From positions 1-13,098 of the forward strand of contig DPKX01000221.1 of assembly GCA_003542295.1 (NCBI GenBank): a stretch of 13,098 nucleotides of DNA. The letters are read 5' to 3'. Below the pieces are notes generated by a model. The model saw only the letters and a program-made list of their open reading frames with translations. It ran no database searches and was not told the origin of the DNA. Position 1 is the stretch's first letter. Every line of letters begins with the position of its first letter. Origin of the DNA: Candidatus Atribacter hydrocarboniphilus. Lineage in GTDB: Bacteria > Atribacterota > Atribacteria > Atribacterales > Atribacteraceae. Positions 1 to 6,281 of this stretch are shown piece by piece. The translations under genes and the position numbers were made by a program.

Positions 1-498
1 ACCGAAGATCAATTTAAGCAAGTGAAGGAAAAATTGATAGAAATCAAAAGAAACTTGCGCACTCTGACCGTTGGATTCGATTCAGAGAAAAGTGTTCTTG
101 GTTCTGGTGAAACCAATCTGAGCGTATCCGGATATGACTCTGGTCTCGTCCTCTATCTCCGAGACGAACTGAAAATGAACGTAGGTCGTCTTACCCCAAA
201 AGAAGGCATTTATGTATGGGCTGATGGCTGGGTTATTTTAAAAGATTCAAAAAATCCCGATCTAGCCCATAAGTGGATTGACTTCATGTTATCAGACTTC
301 GCTCAAAAAGAACTGGCTAAGTATATGGGATTTGGAGCGGTTACTTCTGCAGCCAAAGAAGTTATTGACCCTGATATCGTTAAAATGTGCAATTATGACG
401 ATATCGATAGTGTTCCAGTTCCGGTCTTTTTAATGAAAAGCCCAGAGGATTTTGAAGCTCGGGTGAACCTCTGGAACGAAGTCAAGGCTACTCAGTAA
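1..498 (+). CDS. potD: Polyamine-type ABC transporter solute-binding protein (PotD/PotF family), 3' part only
   Basis: This is the C-terminal 165 residues of a periplasmic or lipid-anchored binding protein that would deliver spermidine/putrescine-like substrates to the PotABC importer downstream. The frame is open from base 1, so the gene starts before the window, and an internal GTG at 22 is not a credible start. The segment has the second-lobe pattern of the family: a P-K-E-G stretch followed by W73-A-D75, which aligns with a tryptophan/aspartate pair that contacts substrate in E. coli PotD (my alignment). After this come a hydrophobic strand, a helix rich in 'A-x-K-W-I-D-F-M-L' (cf. the family's 'A-L-K-L-I-N-F-L-L') and a C-terminal helix. 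An intrinsic terminator follows 17 nt after the stop, so the gene is probably made as its own transcript, as often seen for binding proteins needed in excess. The ligand could be another polyamine or a related cation. Confidence 0.85.
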   Translation, partial: TEDQFKQVKEKLIEIKRNLRTLTVGFDSEKSVLGSGETNLSVSGYDSGLVLYLRDELKMNVGRLTPKEGIYVWADGWVILKDSKNPDLAHKWIDFMLSDFAQKELAKYMGFGAVTSAAKEVIDPDIVKMCNYDDIDSVPVPVFLMKSPEDFEARVNLWNEVKATQ

Positions 499-514
499 AC
501 AATTAAAGGGTAGG

Positions 515-569
515 GGGAACAGTGAAAATAAATCAGATAATTCTCACTGTTCCCGTCTTTAGTTTTTTT
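515..569 (+). terminator. Intrinsic terminator after the potD-like gene
   Basis: A perfect 11-bp inverted repeat (GGGAACAGTGA at 515-525 and its complement at 544-554) encloses an 18-nt loop. It is followed by a T-rich run that ends in seven consecutive T at about 563-569. It lies between the binding-protein stop and potA, so it separates or attenuates transcription between them. Confidence 0.85.
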
Positions 570-595
570 AAGCAAATATTTTATGGCTTTTTAAA

Positions 596-624
596 TTGAT
601 CAATTAAAAATTAATTTATTTAAT
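596..624 (+). promoter_or_regulatory. Possible promoter for potABC
   Basis: TTGATC (596-601) and TTTAAT (619-624) are separated by 17 bp and lie in the AT-rich gap after the terminator, about 90 bp before potA. The -35 matches consensus at 4/6 positions and the -10 at 5/6. The -35 is embedded in a 12-bp palindrome (594-605). In sequence this AT-rich, such a match can occur by chance. The rest of the gap (570-713) holds nothing else recognisable except the potA ribosome site GAGG at 703-706. Confidence 0.3.
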
Positions 625-713
625 GAATTGAGATCTATTGGTAAATTGTGGGAATGTGTAAAAATAAATTCTTAAATTAATAAATCAAACATTTTCCCAA
701 TCGAGGTTTATTA

Positions 714-1850
714 ATGAACAACCAAGAGACAGAGATACAACTTATTCAGATTACCAAGAAATTTGGTAATTTTACTGCGGTTCAAAATGTTAATTTAGAG
801 ATCCATCATGGAGAGTTTTTCTCTTTACTTGGACCTTCTGGCTGTGGTAAAACCACCACATTACGTATGATCGCCGGGCTAGAAGAACCCACTGAAGGAC
901 AAATTTGTTTAGCGGGAGAAGACGTTACTTATAAACCTGCGTATTTGCGCAACGTGAACACGGTCTTCCAGGATTATGCCCTTTTTCCCCATATGACTGT
1001 TGAAGAAAATATCTATTTCCCTTTGAAAATGAAAAAGGTGAAATATTCCAGTGCTCGGGCAATGATTGAAGAAGCTCTTTCTTTGGTAAACATGACCGGG
1101 TTTGGTAAACGTTATCCCCAACAGCTTTCGGGGGGACAACGTCAGCGAATCGCCTTGGCAAGGTCACTGGTCAATCGTCCCCGTGCACTATTGCTCGACG
1201 AACCCCTAGGAGCCTTAGATTTTAAACTCCGCATCGCTATGCAAAAAGTTCTAAAAGATATTCAAAAAAACGTTGATATTACCTTCATTTATGTAACTCA
1301 CGATCAAACTGAAGCAATCACCATGTCGGATCGAATCTGTGTCATGAAAGATGGAGTAATCCACCAAATTGGTACTCCTGATGAAATTTATAATTCTCCT
1401 GAGTCTACTTTTGTTGCCAGTTTTATTGGTGATATGAACTTTCTTGAAGGTCAAGTAGTCCAAAAAGGAGAAAATTCAGTCACTATCGATGTAGATGGCA
1501 AGCCGATTATCAGCACGCGTTTTGAGGGAACTTTTTCAAAAGGGGATTCAGTTGTTGCCTGCATTCGGCCGGAAAAAATATGCTTAGATAAAATGTGCGA
1601 TAGTGAGTTTCAGAATAAATTCGAAAATCATTTCCAAGCTTCAATCCATAGAATTGTTTTCCGGGGAACTGATTATGAAATCACCCTCAAATTTGGACAA
1701 TCTGAAATTCGCTTGATAGAAAGCGCTTCGGAATTTAATAATAAAAAAATAGGTGATCAACTATTTATCGGTTTTCAGAAAGATGATGTGATTACTTATT
1801 TAAAGGAATGTAAAAAGGTATGTGATTATGAAACCAACCTTGACAACTAA
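714..1850 (+). CDS. potA: Polyamine ABC transporter ATP-binding protein PotA
   Basis: This is the cytoplasmic ATPase that powers the PotBC permease. The ABC domain is complete: Walker A G40-P-S-G-C-G-K-T-T48, Q-loop Q86, signature L138-S-G-G-Q142, Walker B ending D162-E163 with E163 as the catalytic base, D-loop A167-L-D169 and switch H196. Residues from about 240 to 378 form the TOBE-type C-terminal regulatory region usual for this subfamily, and 378 aa is the normal length. The start at 714 has GAGG (703-706) at good spacing. The 3' end overlaps potB by 23 nt, which implies translational coupling. The closest alternatives are other importers of the PotA/FbpC/CysA group. The immediate PotB/PotC/PotD-like neighbours favour polyamines. 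Confidence 0.92.
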   Translation: MNNQETEIQLIQITKKFGNFTAVQNVNLEIHHGEFFSLLGPSGCGKTTTLRMIAGLEEPTEGQICLAGEDVTYKPAYLRNVNTVFQDYALFPHMTVEENIYFPLKMKKVKYSSARAMIEEALSLVNMTGFGKRYPQQLSGGQRQRIALARSLVNRPRALLLDEPLGALDFKLRIAMQKVLKDIQKNVDITFIYVTHDQTEAITMSDRICVMKDGVIHQIGTPDEIYNSPESTFVASFIGDMNFLEGQVVQKGENSVTIDVDGKPIISTRFEGTFSKGDSVVACIRPEKICLDKMCDSEFQNKFENHFQASIHRIVFRGTDYEITLKFGQSEIRLIESASEFNNKKIGDQLFIGFQKDDVITYLKECKKVCDYETNLDN

Positions 1851-2721
1851 ATTGAATGTAAAAGCAAGAGGGCGATCTTCTTTTGTTTCCAAAATCTGGA
1901 TAGGTGTCCCTATAACCACCTGGCTGTTTTTATTAATCATCATTCCAATCTGCATTATGCTGGTTACCAGCTTCTATACCAAAGAAGGTTCTGTGGTGAT
2001 TAAAAAAATTAGCTTGGCGAACTATTTAGAATTTTTTATAAACCCAATCTACCTTCCAATCTTCTTTCGAACCCTCATCTTAGCCCTTTTGGTGTCTCTT
2101 ACTTCAATTTTATTGGGATATCCTTTGGCTTATTTGGTTTCAAGAAAAGTAAAATGCTTTAGAAACCAACTCTATATGCTGGTCATTGTTCCTTTATGGG
2201 TAAGTTATCTGGTTCGGATCGTGGCCTGGCGAACTATATTAGGACGAGTTGGGGTCCTCAATACCATTCTCCTTTCTTTAAAAATTATCGATGAACCACT
2301 CTCTATCTTTATTTATAGTCCTTTTGCTGTTTATGTCGCTCTCATCTATATTGCCTTACCCTACGTATTTATTTCTATATTTAATTCTTTGGAAAAAATC
2401 CCCAAAAACCTTTTAGACGCTGCCGCTGACCTGGGCGCTAATAGCTTTCATACCTTTATTCATGTCATTCTTCCTCTTTCTATGCCAGGAGTAATCAGTG
2501 GTTTTACTCTTGCTTTTGTTATTGCTCTCGGTGATTATATTATTCCCCAGCAATTGGGAGGTTTGAATGGAATGATGTTTGGCAATCTCATTGTCACTCA
2601 GTTTGGTTATGCTTATAACTGGCCGTTAGGAGCAGCATTGGGCTTTATCATGTTTACAGTTGCAGTGGTTATCCTGCTGGTTTCACAAAAATTCGGCTCA
2701 TCAGAAGGATTCTTAGAATAA
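1828..2721 (+). CDS. potB: Polyamine ABC transporter permease PotB
   Basis: This is an inner-membrane permease subunit that pairs with PotC to form the translocation path. It has 297 residues and about six hydrophobic segments, the first at about 26-49 after a basic N-terminus. The cytoplasmic EAA loop, which docks on the ATPase, is visible at about 196-215 (A-A-A-D-L-G-A at 198-204, followed by the L-P-x-S-x-P-G element). I chose ATG 1828 because AAAAGG at 1813-1818 sits 9 nt upstream. The in-frame GTG at 1822 would add two residues but lies only 3 nt from that site. The gene overlaps the end of potA, and its stop shares one base with the potC start (TAATG). Confidence 0.92.
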   Translation: MKPTLTTKLNVKARGRSSFVSKIWIGVPITTWLFLLIIIPICIMLVTSFYTKEGSVVIKKISLANYLEFFINPIYLPIFFRTLILALLVSLTSILLGYPLAYLVSRKVKCFRNQLYMLVIVPLWVSYLVRIVAWRTILGRVGVLNTILLSLKIIDEPLSIFIYSPFAVYVALIYIALPYVFISIFNSLEKIPKNLLDAAADLGANSFHTFIHVILPLSMPGVISGFTLAFVIALGDYIIPQQLGGLNGMMFGNLIVTQFGYAYNWPLGAALGFIMFTVAVVILLVSQKFGSSEGFLE

Positions 2722-3536
2722 TGAACAAAACATCAACTTTAAAAAGAAAGGGTAAATCTTTTCCTTTTTTGGGGATATATGGAGCTTTCGTGTATTTTTA
2801 TCTCTATTTTCCTTTGTTGGTCGTTTTTGTTTATTCGCTCAACTCCTCTCGATCAACCATGAAGTTTGAAGGAGTAACTTTTGATTGGTATATAAGGCTC
2901 TTCCAAAACAAAGAACTATTAAACTCGCTCTTCCACTCCCTTCAAGTTTCAGGGTTGGCAGTTCTTTTTGCAGTAGTCGTAGGAACATCGGGGGCGCTTT
3001 TTCTCAACCGAATTGAATTTAAAGGAAAAGACTTTTTTCGTACGCTGGCTATGCTTCCAATCATCCTCCCTGGAATAATAGTTGGGCTTTCTTTATTGAT
3101 ATTTTTCCTCAACTTGAAGCTTCAGTTGTCAATGTGGACGGTCATCCTTGGGCATATTAGTTTTACCACCCCAGTCGTTATGTTTCAGGTTTTAGCTCGA
3201 TTAGCACGTCTTTCTAGAAATTTAGAAAATGCTGCCATGGATTTAGGCGCAAATCCATTTCAAGCTTTTATATATGTCACCTTTCCCATGATCAAAAGAG
3301 CAGTCATTGGGGGAGCGTTGCTGGCTTTTACTATGTCCTTTGATGAAATCATCATAACTTATTTCCTTACCAGTACCTTCAACACTCTTCCCATCTATCT
3401 TTACGGCATGCTTCGTTTTGGTCTTTCTCCCGAGGTTTATGCGATCTCGACGGTTGTGCTTGGTTTATCCATCTTATTAATAATACTTATGGCAAAATAT
3501 ACTGGAAGTAGTGAAGAAACAATTATCATCCGTTAA
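2721..3536 (+). CDS. potC: Polyamine ABC transporter permease PotC
   Basis: This is the second inner-membrane permease subunit, 271 residues and normal in length. A hydrophobic segment at about 18-40 is followed by several more. The EAA loop is at about 171-190 (A-A-M-D-L-G-A at 171-177). The next membrane segment contains 'S-F-D-E', typical of PotC/PotI-type subunits. The ATG overlaps the potB stop by one base, so the two are translationally coupled. The stop is 6 bp from the stop of the convergent RseC-family gene, and no terminator is visible between them, so convergent transcripts probably overlap here. Confidence 0.92.
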   Translation: MNKTSTLKRKGKSFPFLGIYGAFVYFYLYFPLLVVFVYSLNSSRSTMKFEGVTFDWYIRLFQNKELLNSLFHSLQVSGLAVLFAVVVGTSGALFLNRIEFKGKDFFRTLAMLPIILPGIIVGLSLLIFFLNLKLQLSMWTVILGHISFTTPVVMFQVLARLARLSRNLENAAMDLGANPFQAFIYVTFPMIKRAVIGGALLAFTMSFDEIIITYFLTSTFNTLPIYLYGMLRFGLSPEVYAISTVVLGLSILLIILMAKYTGSSEETIIIR

Positions 3537-3542
3537 TGCGGT

Positions 3543-4022
3543 TTATTTATCCTGGAAATCTCCTTCCTCTTCTTTGGATTTTTTGCCCTTAAATGGGCAT
3601 TGAGAACAATCATCATCCTGAAGATACCCGGTTATTGAATACTCTGGCTGAATGAGTTGATCGGCCTTTTTCAATATTATGATTGAGATAAGTATGGCTA
3701 TTATGGTAACAGCCCCGATCAACATAACTTGAGAGGTTAAAGCTTTGACTATAAGATACGTACCTAAAACCAGAAGAATTGGCATGAGATAAATTAGAAA
3801 AGATATTTTTAAGGCGAGGGCGTCCTTTATCTCGACCATTACACTGGAACCAATCGAAGCCGATATTTCGTTTTTTGCTAATACTTTATAAAAATCAGTA
3901 CCTGAGTCATTCAATAACGTTGAACTCAATGGACAATGATGTTCTCCACAGTTCGTTCCTTTTTGCATTCGAACCCAGGCTTTTTCTCCTTCAATCTCTT
4001 CAACCTTACCTGGTTTTAACAT
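3543..4022 (-). CDS. rseC: RseC/MucC-family redox-associated membrane protein
   Basis: This is a 159-residue inner-membrane protein. The N-terminal cytoplasmic region (about 1-68) carries C25-x4-C30 in a 'G-T-N-C-G-E-H-H-C-P' context, the spot where RseC proteins have their cysteine cluster. It is followed by a beta-rich part and two membrane helices at about 73-93 and 98-117, the usual RseC fold. The C-terminal tail adds C139-x2-C142 and a run of lysine and acidic residues. RseC proteins are linked to SoxR reduction and sigma-E control in proteobacteria, and elsewhere they occur with Rnf electron-transfer systems. Neither is visible here, so the partner is unknown. GGAGG (4029-4033) supports the start. 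The gene lies 48 bp downstream of radC on the same strand and is probably co-transcribed. Confidence 0.8.
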   Translation of the reverse strand: MLKPGKVEEIEGEKAWVRMQKGTNCGEHHCPLSSTLLNDSGTDFYKVLAKNEISASIGSSVMVEIKDALALKISFLIYLMPILLVLGTYLIVKALTSQVMLIGAVTIIAILISIIILKKADQLIQPEYSITGYLQDDDCSQCPFKGKKSKEEEGDFQDK

Positions 4023-4070
4023 ACTATTCCTCCAAAACGGGCAAATTAAAAATTTCTCTATTTTTTAGCT

Positions 4071-4742
4071 TTAATGCTCTCCATTATTTAATAGACCACC
4101 GGCTTGGAAACTAAAATAAGTAGTTTTCCCAATAATAACATGATCCATTATCCGAATACCGATAATTTTTCCCGCTTCAACAAGTTTTTTGGTAACAGCT
4201 ATATCTTCACGGCTGGGTTGAATATTACCAGATGGATGATTATGAACACAAATAACCCCAGCAGCACGATCTGCAATGGCATCGGCAAACACTTCCCGAG
4301 GATGAACCAAGCTTTGGTTCAATGTTCCAATGAAAACCACTCTTTTTTGGATAAGTCGAGCGGCTCCGTCTAAAGTAATCGTAACAAAATACTCTTGCTT
4401 TTTCTCTTTTAAATCGCTTACCAATTTATAAACATCACTAGCATTTTGTATTTTTATGCCATCTTGAAATAAATATCTTTGAGAGAGCTCAAATGCAGCG
4501 AGAATTTGGCAAGCATGAGTTTTTCCTAACCCATTTATTCTCATCAGTGTCGTAAAGTTTAATTTTTCAAAATCATTTTCCACACACTCAAGAACTTCTT
4601 TAGAAAGCTGATACACATCTTTCGCCCGGGTCCCTTTTCCAAGAAGTACAGCAATGAGTTCAAGATTTGATAAAGCCTTGGGTCCTAATTTTTCTAGTTT
4701 TTCACGAGGTCGATCAAAATCGGGAAGTTCTTTAATTTTCAT
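4071..4742 (-). CDS. radC: RadC-family JAMM/MPN-domain protein
   Basis: This is a 223-residue RadC-like protein of normal length. The N-terminal half holds the family's 'D-R-P-R-E-K-L' start and a helix-hairpin-helix-like segment at about 66-83 (I69-N-G-L-G-K). The C-terminal half is the JAMM metal site: E117, then H167-x-H169 in 'H-N-H-P-S-G', then P176-S-x-x-D180. All ligands expected for a zinc-dependent MPN domain are present. The old link to DNA repair has weak experimental support, and the biochemical role is unsettled. The start at 4742 follows a short leader with GGAG about 11 nt upstream. A good promoter lies just beyond. RseC-family follows in the same direction. Confidence 0.9.
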   Translation of the reverse strand: MKIKELPDFDRPREKLEKLGPKALSNLELIAVLLGKGTRAKDVYQLSKEVLECVENDFEKLNFTTLMRINGLGKTHACQILAAFELSQRYLFQDGIKIQNASDVYKLVSDLKEKKQEYFVTITLDGAARLIQKRVVFIGTLNQSLVHPREVFADAIADRAAGVICVHNHPSGNIQPSREDIAVTKKLVEAGKIIGIRIMDHVIIGKTTYFSFQAGGLLNNGEH

Positions 4743-4778
4743 GTCATGATCTGCTCCATTTACTCATTTTTTAATTAT

Positions 4779-4807
4779 ATTATAGACAATATTCACCCGT
4801 TTCCCAA
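4779..4807 (-). promoter_or_regulatory. Promoter for radC-rseC
   Basis: Read on the minus strand, TTGGGA (4802-4807) and TATAAT (4779-4784) are separated by exactly 17 bp. The -10 matches consensus and the -35 matches at 4/6 positions. Transcription would begin near 4772, giving a leader of about 30 nt before the radC ATG. It stands back to back with the plus-strand promoter at 4817-4844, with 9 bp between the two -35 boxes. Confidence 0.55.
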
Positions 4808-4816
4808 CAGTCTTTC

Positions 4817-4844
4817 TTGACAACTTCAGTATAAAACTTATAAT
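4817..4844 (+). promoter_or_regulatory. Promoter for the sulfur-transfer gene cluster
   Basis: TTGACA (4817-4822) and TATAAT (4839-4844), both perfect consensus, are separated by 16 bp. The predicted start is near 4851, which gives an unusually long leader of about 310 nt before the ATG at 5160. A second TATAAT at 4856-4861 lies inside a duplicated 13-mer, but no good -35 box precedes it. Confidence 0.65.
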
Positions 4845-4867
4845 ATTAGTGTTTTTATAATATTAGT
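4838..4867 (+). repeat. 13-nt tandem direct repeat duplicating the -10 region
   Basis: TTATAATATTAGT occurs at 4838-4850 and again, identically, at 4855-4867, a period of 17 bp. Each copy contains a TATAAT. The spacing of nearly two helical turns could suit a dimeric DNA-binding protein, or the repeat may be a simple local duplication. It covers the predicted transcription start. Confidence 0.6.
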
Positions 4868-4888
4868 AACACCTATCCAGAGTGTCCA

Positions 4889-4921
4889 CGGGCATGATAA
4901 ATCAAGCCCCTCCAAAAGAAT
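4889..4921 (+). repeat. Dispersed palindromic repeat, copy 1
   Basis: This 33-nt unit matches 11967-11999 at 32 of 33 positions (the difference is at 4912). Its core is an imperfect hairpin: GGGCATGA (4890-4897), loop TAAA, TCAAGCCC (4902-4909), with one A-A mismatch present in both copies. A non-coding, short, hairpin-forming and repeated element resembles REP-type interspersed repeats. Confidence 0.7.
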
Positions 4922-4932
4922 ATAAAATTGTA

Positions 4933-4953
4933 GGGACACAATGTATTATGCCC
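4933..4953 (+). repeat. Degenerate palindromic repeat unit
   Basis: GGGACACAAT (4933-4942) and ATTATGCCC (4945-4953) can pair with one bulged A and one C-A mismatch. The unit begins with TGTAGGGACA, whose style (TGTAG + palindrome) resembles its neighbours in the array. It looks like a decayed member of a dispersed palindromic family, but no second copy is in this window. Confidence 0.4.
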
Positions 4954-4970
4954 ATTCTTTAACAATGTAG

Positions 4971-4990
4971 CGACATGCCATGGTATGTCG
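4971..4990 (+). repeat. 20-bp near-perfect palindrome
   Basis: CGACATGCCA followed by TGGTATGTCG forms a 20-bp palindrome with a single G-T mismatch, preceded by TGTAG like the unit before it. It is the third hairpin-capable unit in about 100 bp. A T-rich stretch (5000-5004) starts 10 nt after it, so a weak terminator effect is possible but not convincing. Confidence 0.55.
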
Positions 4991-5027
4991 AGTCTTGAGT
5001 TTTTATCCTTTCTGGTGTTGCTCTCTC

Positions 5028-5077
5028 ATTAAGGATGAAGGAATTTTTTATTTCATTTAAAGAAATCTTTCCTTAAT
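5028..5077 (+). repeat. Inverted repeat in the leader of the sulfur-transfer cluster
   Basis: ATTAAGGA (5028-5035) is the exact complement of TCCTTAAT (5070-5077). A short inner AAG/CTT pairing could extend the stem, with a large AT-rich loop. No T-tract follows on either strand, so it is not an ordinary terminator. It may be a leader structure or chance AT-rich complementarity. Confidence 0.35.
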
Positions 5078-5106
5078 CATAAGTTCCCTAATAGTTTTGA
5101 ATCAAC

Positions 5107-5137
5107 GAGCGTTTTATCAATTCGAATTAAAACGTTC
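5107..5137 (+). repeat. Stem-loop just upstream of the first ribosome site of the cluster
   Basis: GAGCGTTTTA (5107-5116) pairs with TAAAACGTTC (5128-5137) over 10 bp with one G-U pair and an 11-nt loop. It ends 9 nt before the GAGG ribosome site. It matches no riboswitch class I can recall. It could affect translation initiation or act as a weak attenuator, since the following TATCCTTTTG is U-rich. Confidence 0.4.
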
Positions 5138-5146
5138 TATCCTTTT

Positions 5147-5151
5147 GAGGT
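5147..5151 (+). promoter_or_regulatory. Ribosome site that fixes the first start of the cluster
   Basis: GAGGT lies 8 nt before ATG 5160. The longer reading frame opens with TTG at 5097, which has no Shine-Dalgarno site and would put the predicted stem-loop inside the coding region. ATG 5160 is therefore preferred. Confidence 0.75.
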
Positions 5152-5159
5152 GTTATTTT

Positions 5160-6209
5160 ATGATTAAAGCGGTTTCGTTATTTTCAGGAGGCCTTGATAG
5201 CTTACTTGCAACTCAAATCATTATGAATCAAGGTATCGAAGTCATTGCTGTTAACTTCATAAATCCCTTTGCCAATAATAAAAAAATGAAAGAAAAACAA
5301 TACTATGCCCGTACCATGTCTCAAAAAATGGGCATTGAATTGGTGGAAATAGAACTTAGAGAAAACTTTTTAGACCTTCTTCGAAACCCAAAATATGATT
5401 TTGGTAAAAATTTAAATCCATGTATCGATTGTAAAATTCTAATGATTACCCAAGCTCATGAAGTCATGAAGGAAAAAAAGGCTTCATTTATTGTAACTGG
5501 CGAGGTCCTCTCTCAGAGACCAAAATCTCAGTTCCTATGGGGGTTGAGTATCATTGACCGAGATTCTCATTTAAAAGGTTTAATTTTAAGGCCCCTTTCA
5601 GCGAAATTATTGCAAGAGACCATTCCAGAACAAAAAGGGTGGGTTGATCGGGATAAGCTATATAACTTTTCCGGCCGCATTCGTGGACCTCAATTTGCCT
5701 TAGCTCAAAAATTGGGAATCAATGATTATCCAGCCCCAGCCGGTGGATGTCTTCTCACCGATCCGATTTTTGCTCGAAGAGTTTATGACCTGCTTATCCA
5801 TGATGAACTGACTATGGAAAACATAGAACTTTTAAAATTAGGGAGATATTTCCGACTGAGTAACCGATTCAAGCTTTTAGTTGGTCGGAATGAAAAAGAT
5901 AATTTGGCATTACTCAGCCAAGCTAAACCAGAAGACTATGTTTTTACTCCTTCCCATACGAAGGGACCAACTGGCCTGGGAAAGGGAATAATCGACTTCT
6001 ATACTGAACAACTTGCTTCAGGCATTATTGCTTATTATTCTTCCTCTCTTATCGAACCACTTAATATCAAAATACAGCATCAAAGCTATTCATCACCAAA
6101 AATGGTTCAACCCATAACCTTATCACTGGATCAAATAGAAAAATACCGGATTGAAAATTTTCCTATTAAACTTATTCGCCAAAATACTCAAAAAACTCCT
6201 CAAAAATAA
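5160..6209 (+). CDS. PP-loop ATPase of the tRNA-thiolase type with C-terminal extension
   Basis: This 349-residue protein of the N-type ATP pyrophosphatase superfamily would be predicted to adenylate a substrate, probably tRNA, for sulfur insertion. The PP-loop S9-G-G-L-D-S14 is at the N-terminus. The pair C88-x2-C91 sits in an N-P-C-x-x-C-K context, and a third cysteine, C197, lies in 'P-A-G-G-C-L-L'. A C-x2-C plus distant C is the pattern of [4Fe-4S]-binding thiolases. Other conserved-looking blocks are T-G-E-V-L (113-117) and 'L-R-P-L-S-A-K-L-L' (143-151). The region from about 203 to 310 resembles the NFACT-R-like domain that I recall at the C-terminus of this ThiI/MnmA-like family, but no search could be run. 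Databases often label such proteins as thiouridylase- or ThiI-like. The exact product is unknown to me. The gene is first in a cluster with cysK, larE, mnmA and nadA. Confidence 0.75.
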   Translation: MIKAVSLFSGGLDSLLATQIIMNQGIEVIAVNFINPFANNKKMKEKQYYARTMSQKMGIELVEIELRENFLDLLRNPKYDFGKNLNPCIDCKILMITQAHEVMKEKKASFIVTGEVLSQRPKSQFLWGLSIIDRDSHLKGLILRPLSAKLLQETIPEQKGWVDRDKLYNFSGRIRGPQFALAQKLGINDYPAPAGGCLLTDPIFARRVYDLLIHDELTMENIELLKLGRYFRLSNRFKLLVGRNEKDNLALLSQAKPEDYVFTPSHTKGPTGLGKGIIDFYTEQLASGIIAYYSSSLIEPLNIKIQHQSYSSPKMVQPITLSLDQIEKYRIENFPIKLIRQNTQKTPQK

Positions 6210-6237
6210 CTTGTTCACCAATCTTATTCCAGAGTGA

Positions 6238-6250
6238 TACCATTATGGTA
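6238..6250. repeat. Perfect short inverted repeat before cysK
   Basis: TACCAT-T-ATGGTA (6238-6250) is a perfect 6+1+6 palindrome in the 72-bp gap between the PP-loop gene and cysK, about 30 nt before the cysK start. It could be an operator. It is short enough to be chance. Confidence 0.3.
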
Positions 6251-6270
6251 GATTATCCACTTGATGGAAA

Positions 6271-6275
6271 GGGAG
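6271..6275 (+). promoter_or_regulatory. Ribosome site that fixes the cysK start
   Basis: GGGAG lies 6 nt before ATG 6282. The upstream in-frame TTG 6261 and ATG 6264 would place this site inside the coding sequence and have none of their own. Confidence 0.75.
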
Positions 6276-6281
6276 AGTTAT

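Noticed and set aside
909..1167. Two overlapping minus-strand reading frames opposite potA
   Set aside because: They are antisense to the conserved ABC core of potA (Q-loop to signature), resemble no protein family, and have no ribosome site.
3584..3599. Hairpin TGCCC-TTAAAT-GGGCA near the end of the RseC-family gene
   Set aside because: It is only 5 bp and lies inside the coding region for the C-S-Q-C tail. T's precede it on the plus strand rather than follow it, and on the minus strand it is followed by A's, so it is not a terminator.
4881..5000. Possible CRISPR array
   Set aside because: The three palindromic units differ in sequence and are not regularly spaced identical repeats, and no cas gene is present.
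5097..5159. N-terminal extension of the first PP-loop protein from TTG 5097
   Set aside because: There is no ribosome site for TTG 5097. The family begins at the strand just before the PP-loop, and GAGGT at 5147-5151 points to ATG 5160.
4851..5159. T-box or SAM riboswitch upstream of the cysteine/sulfur cluster
   Set aside because: I found no T-box GGUGG-type core and no SAM-I or SAM-II consensus. The stems seen do not end in a clear terminator.
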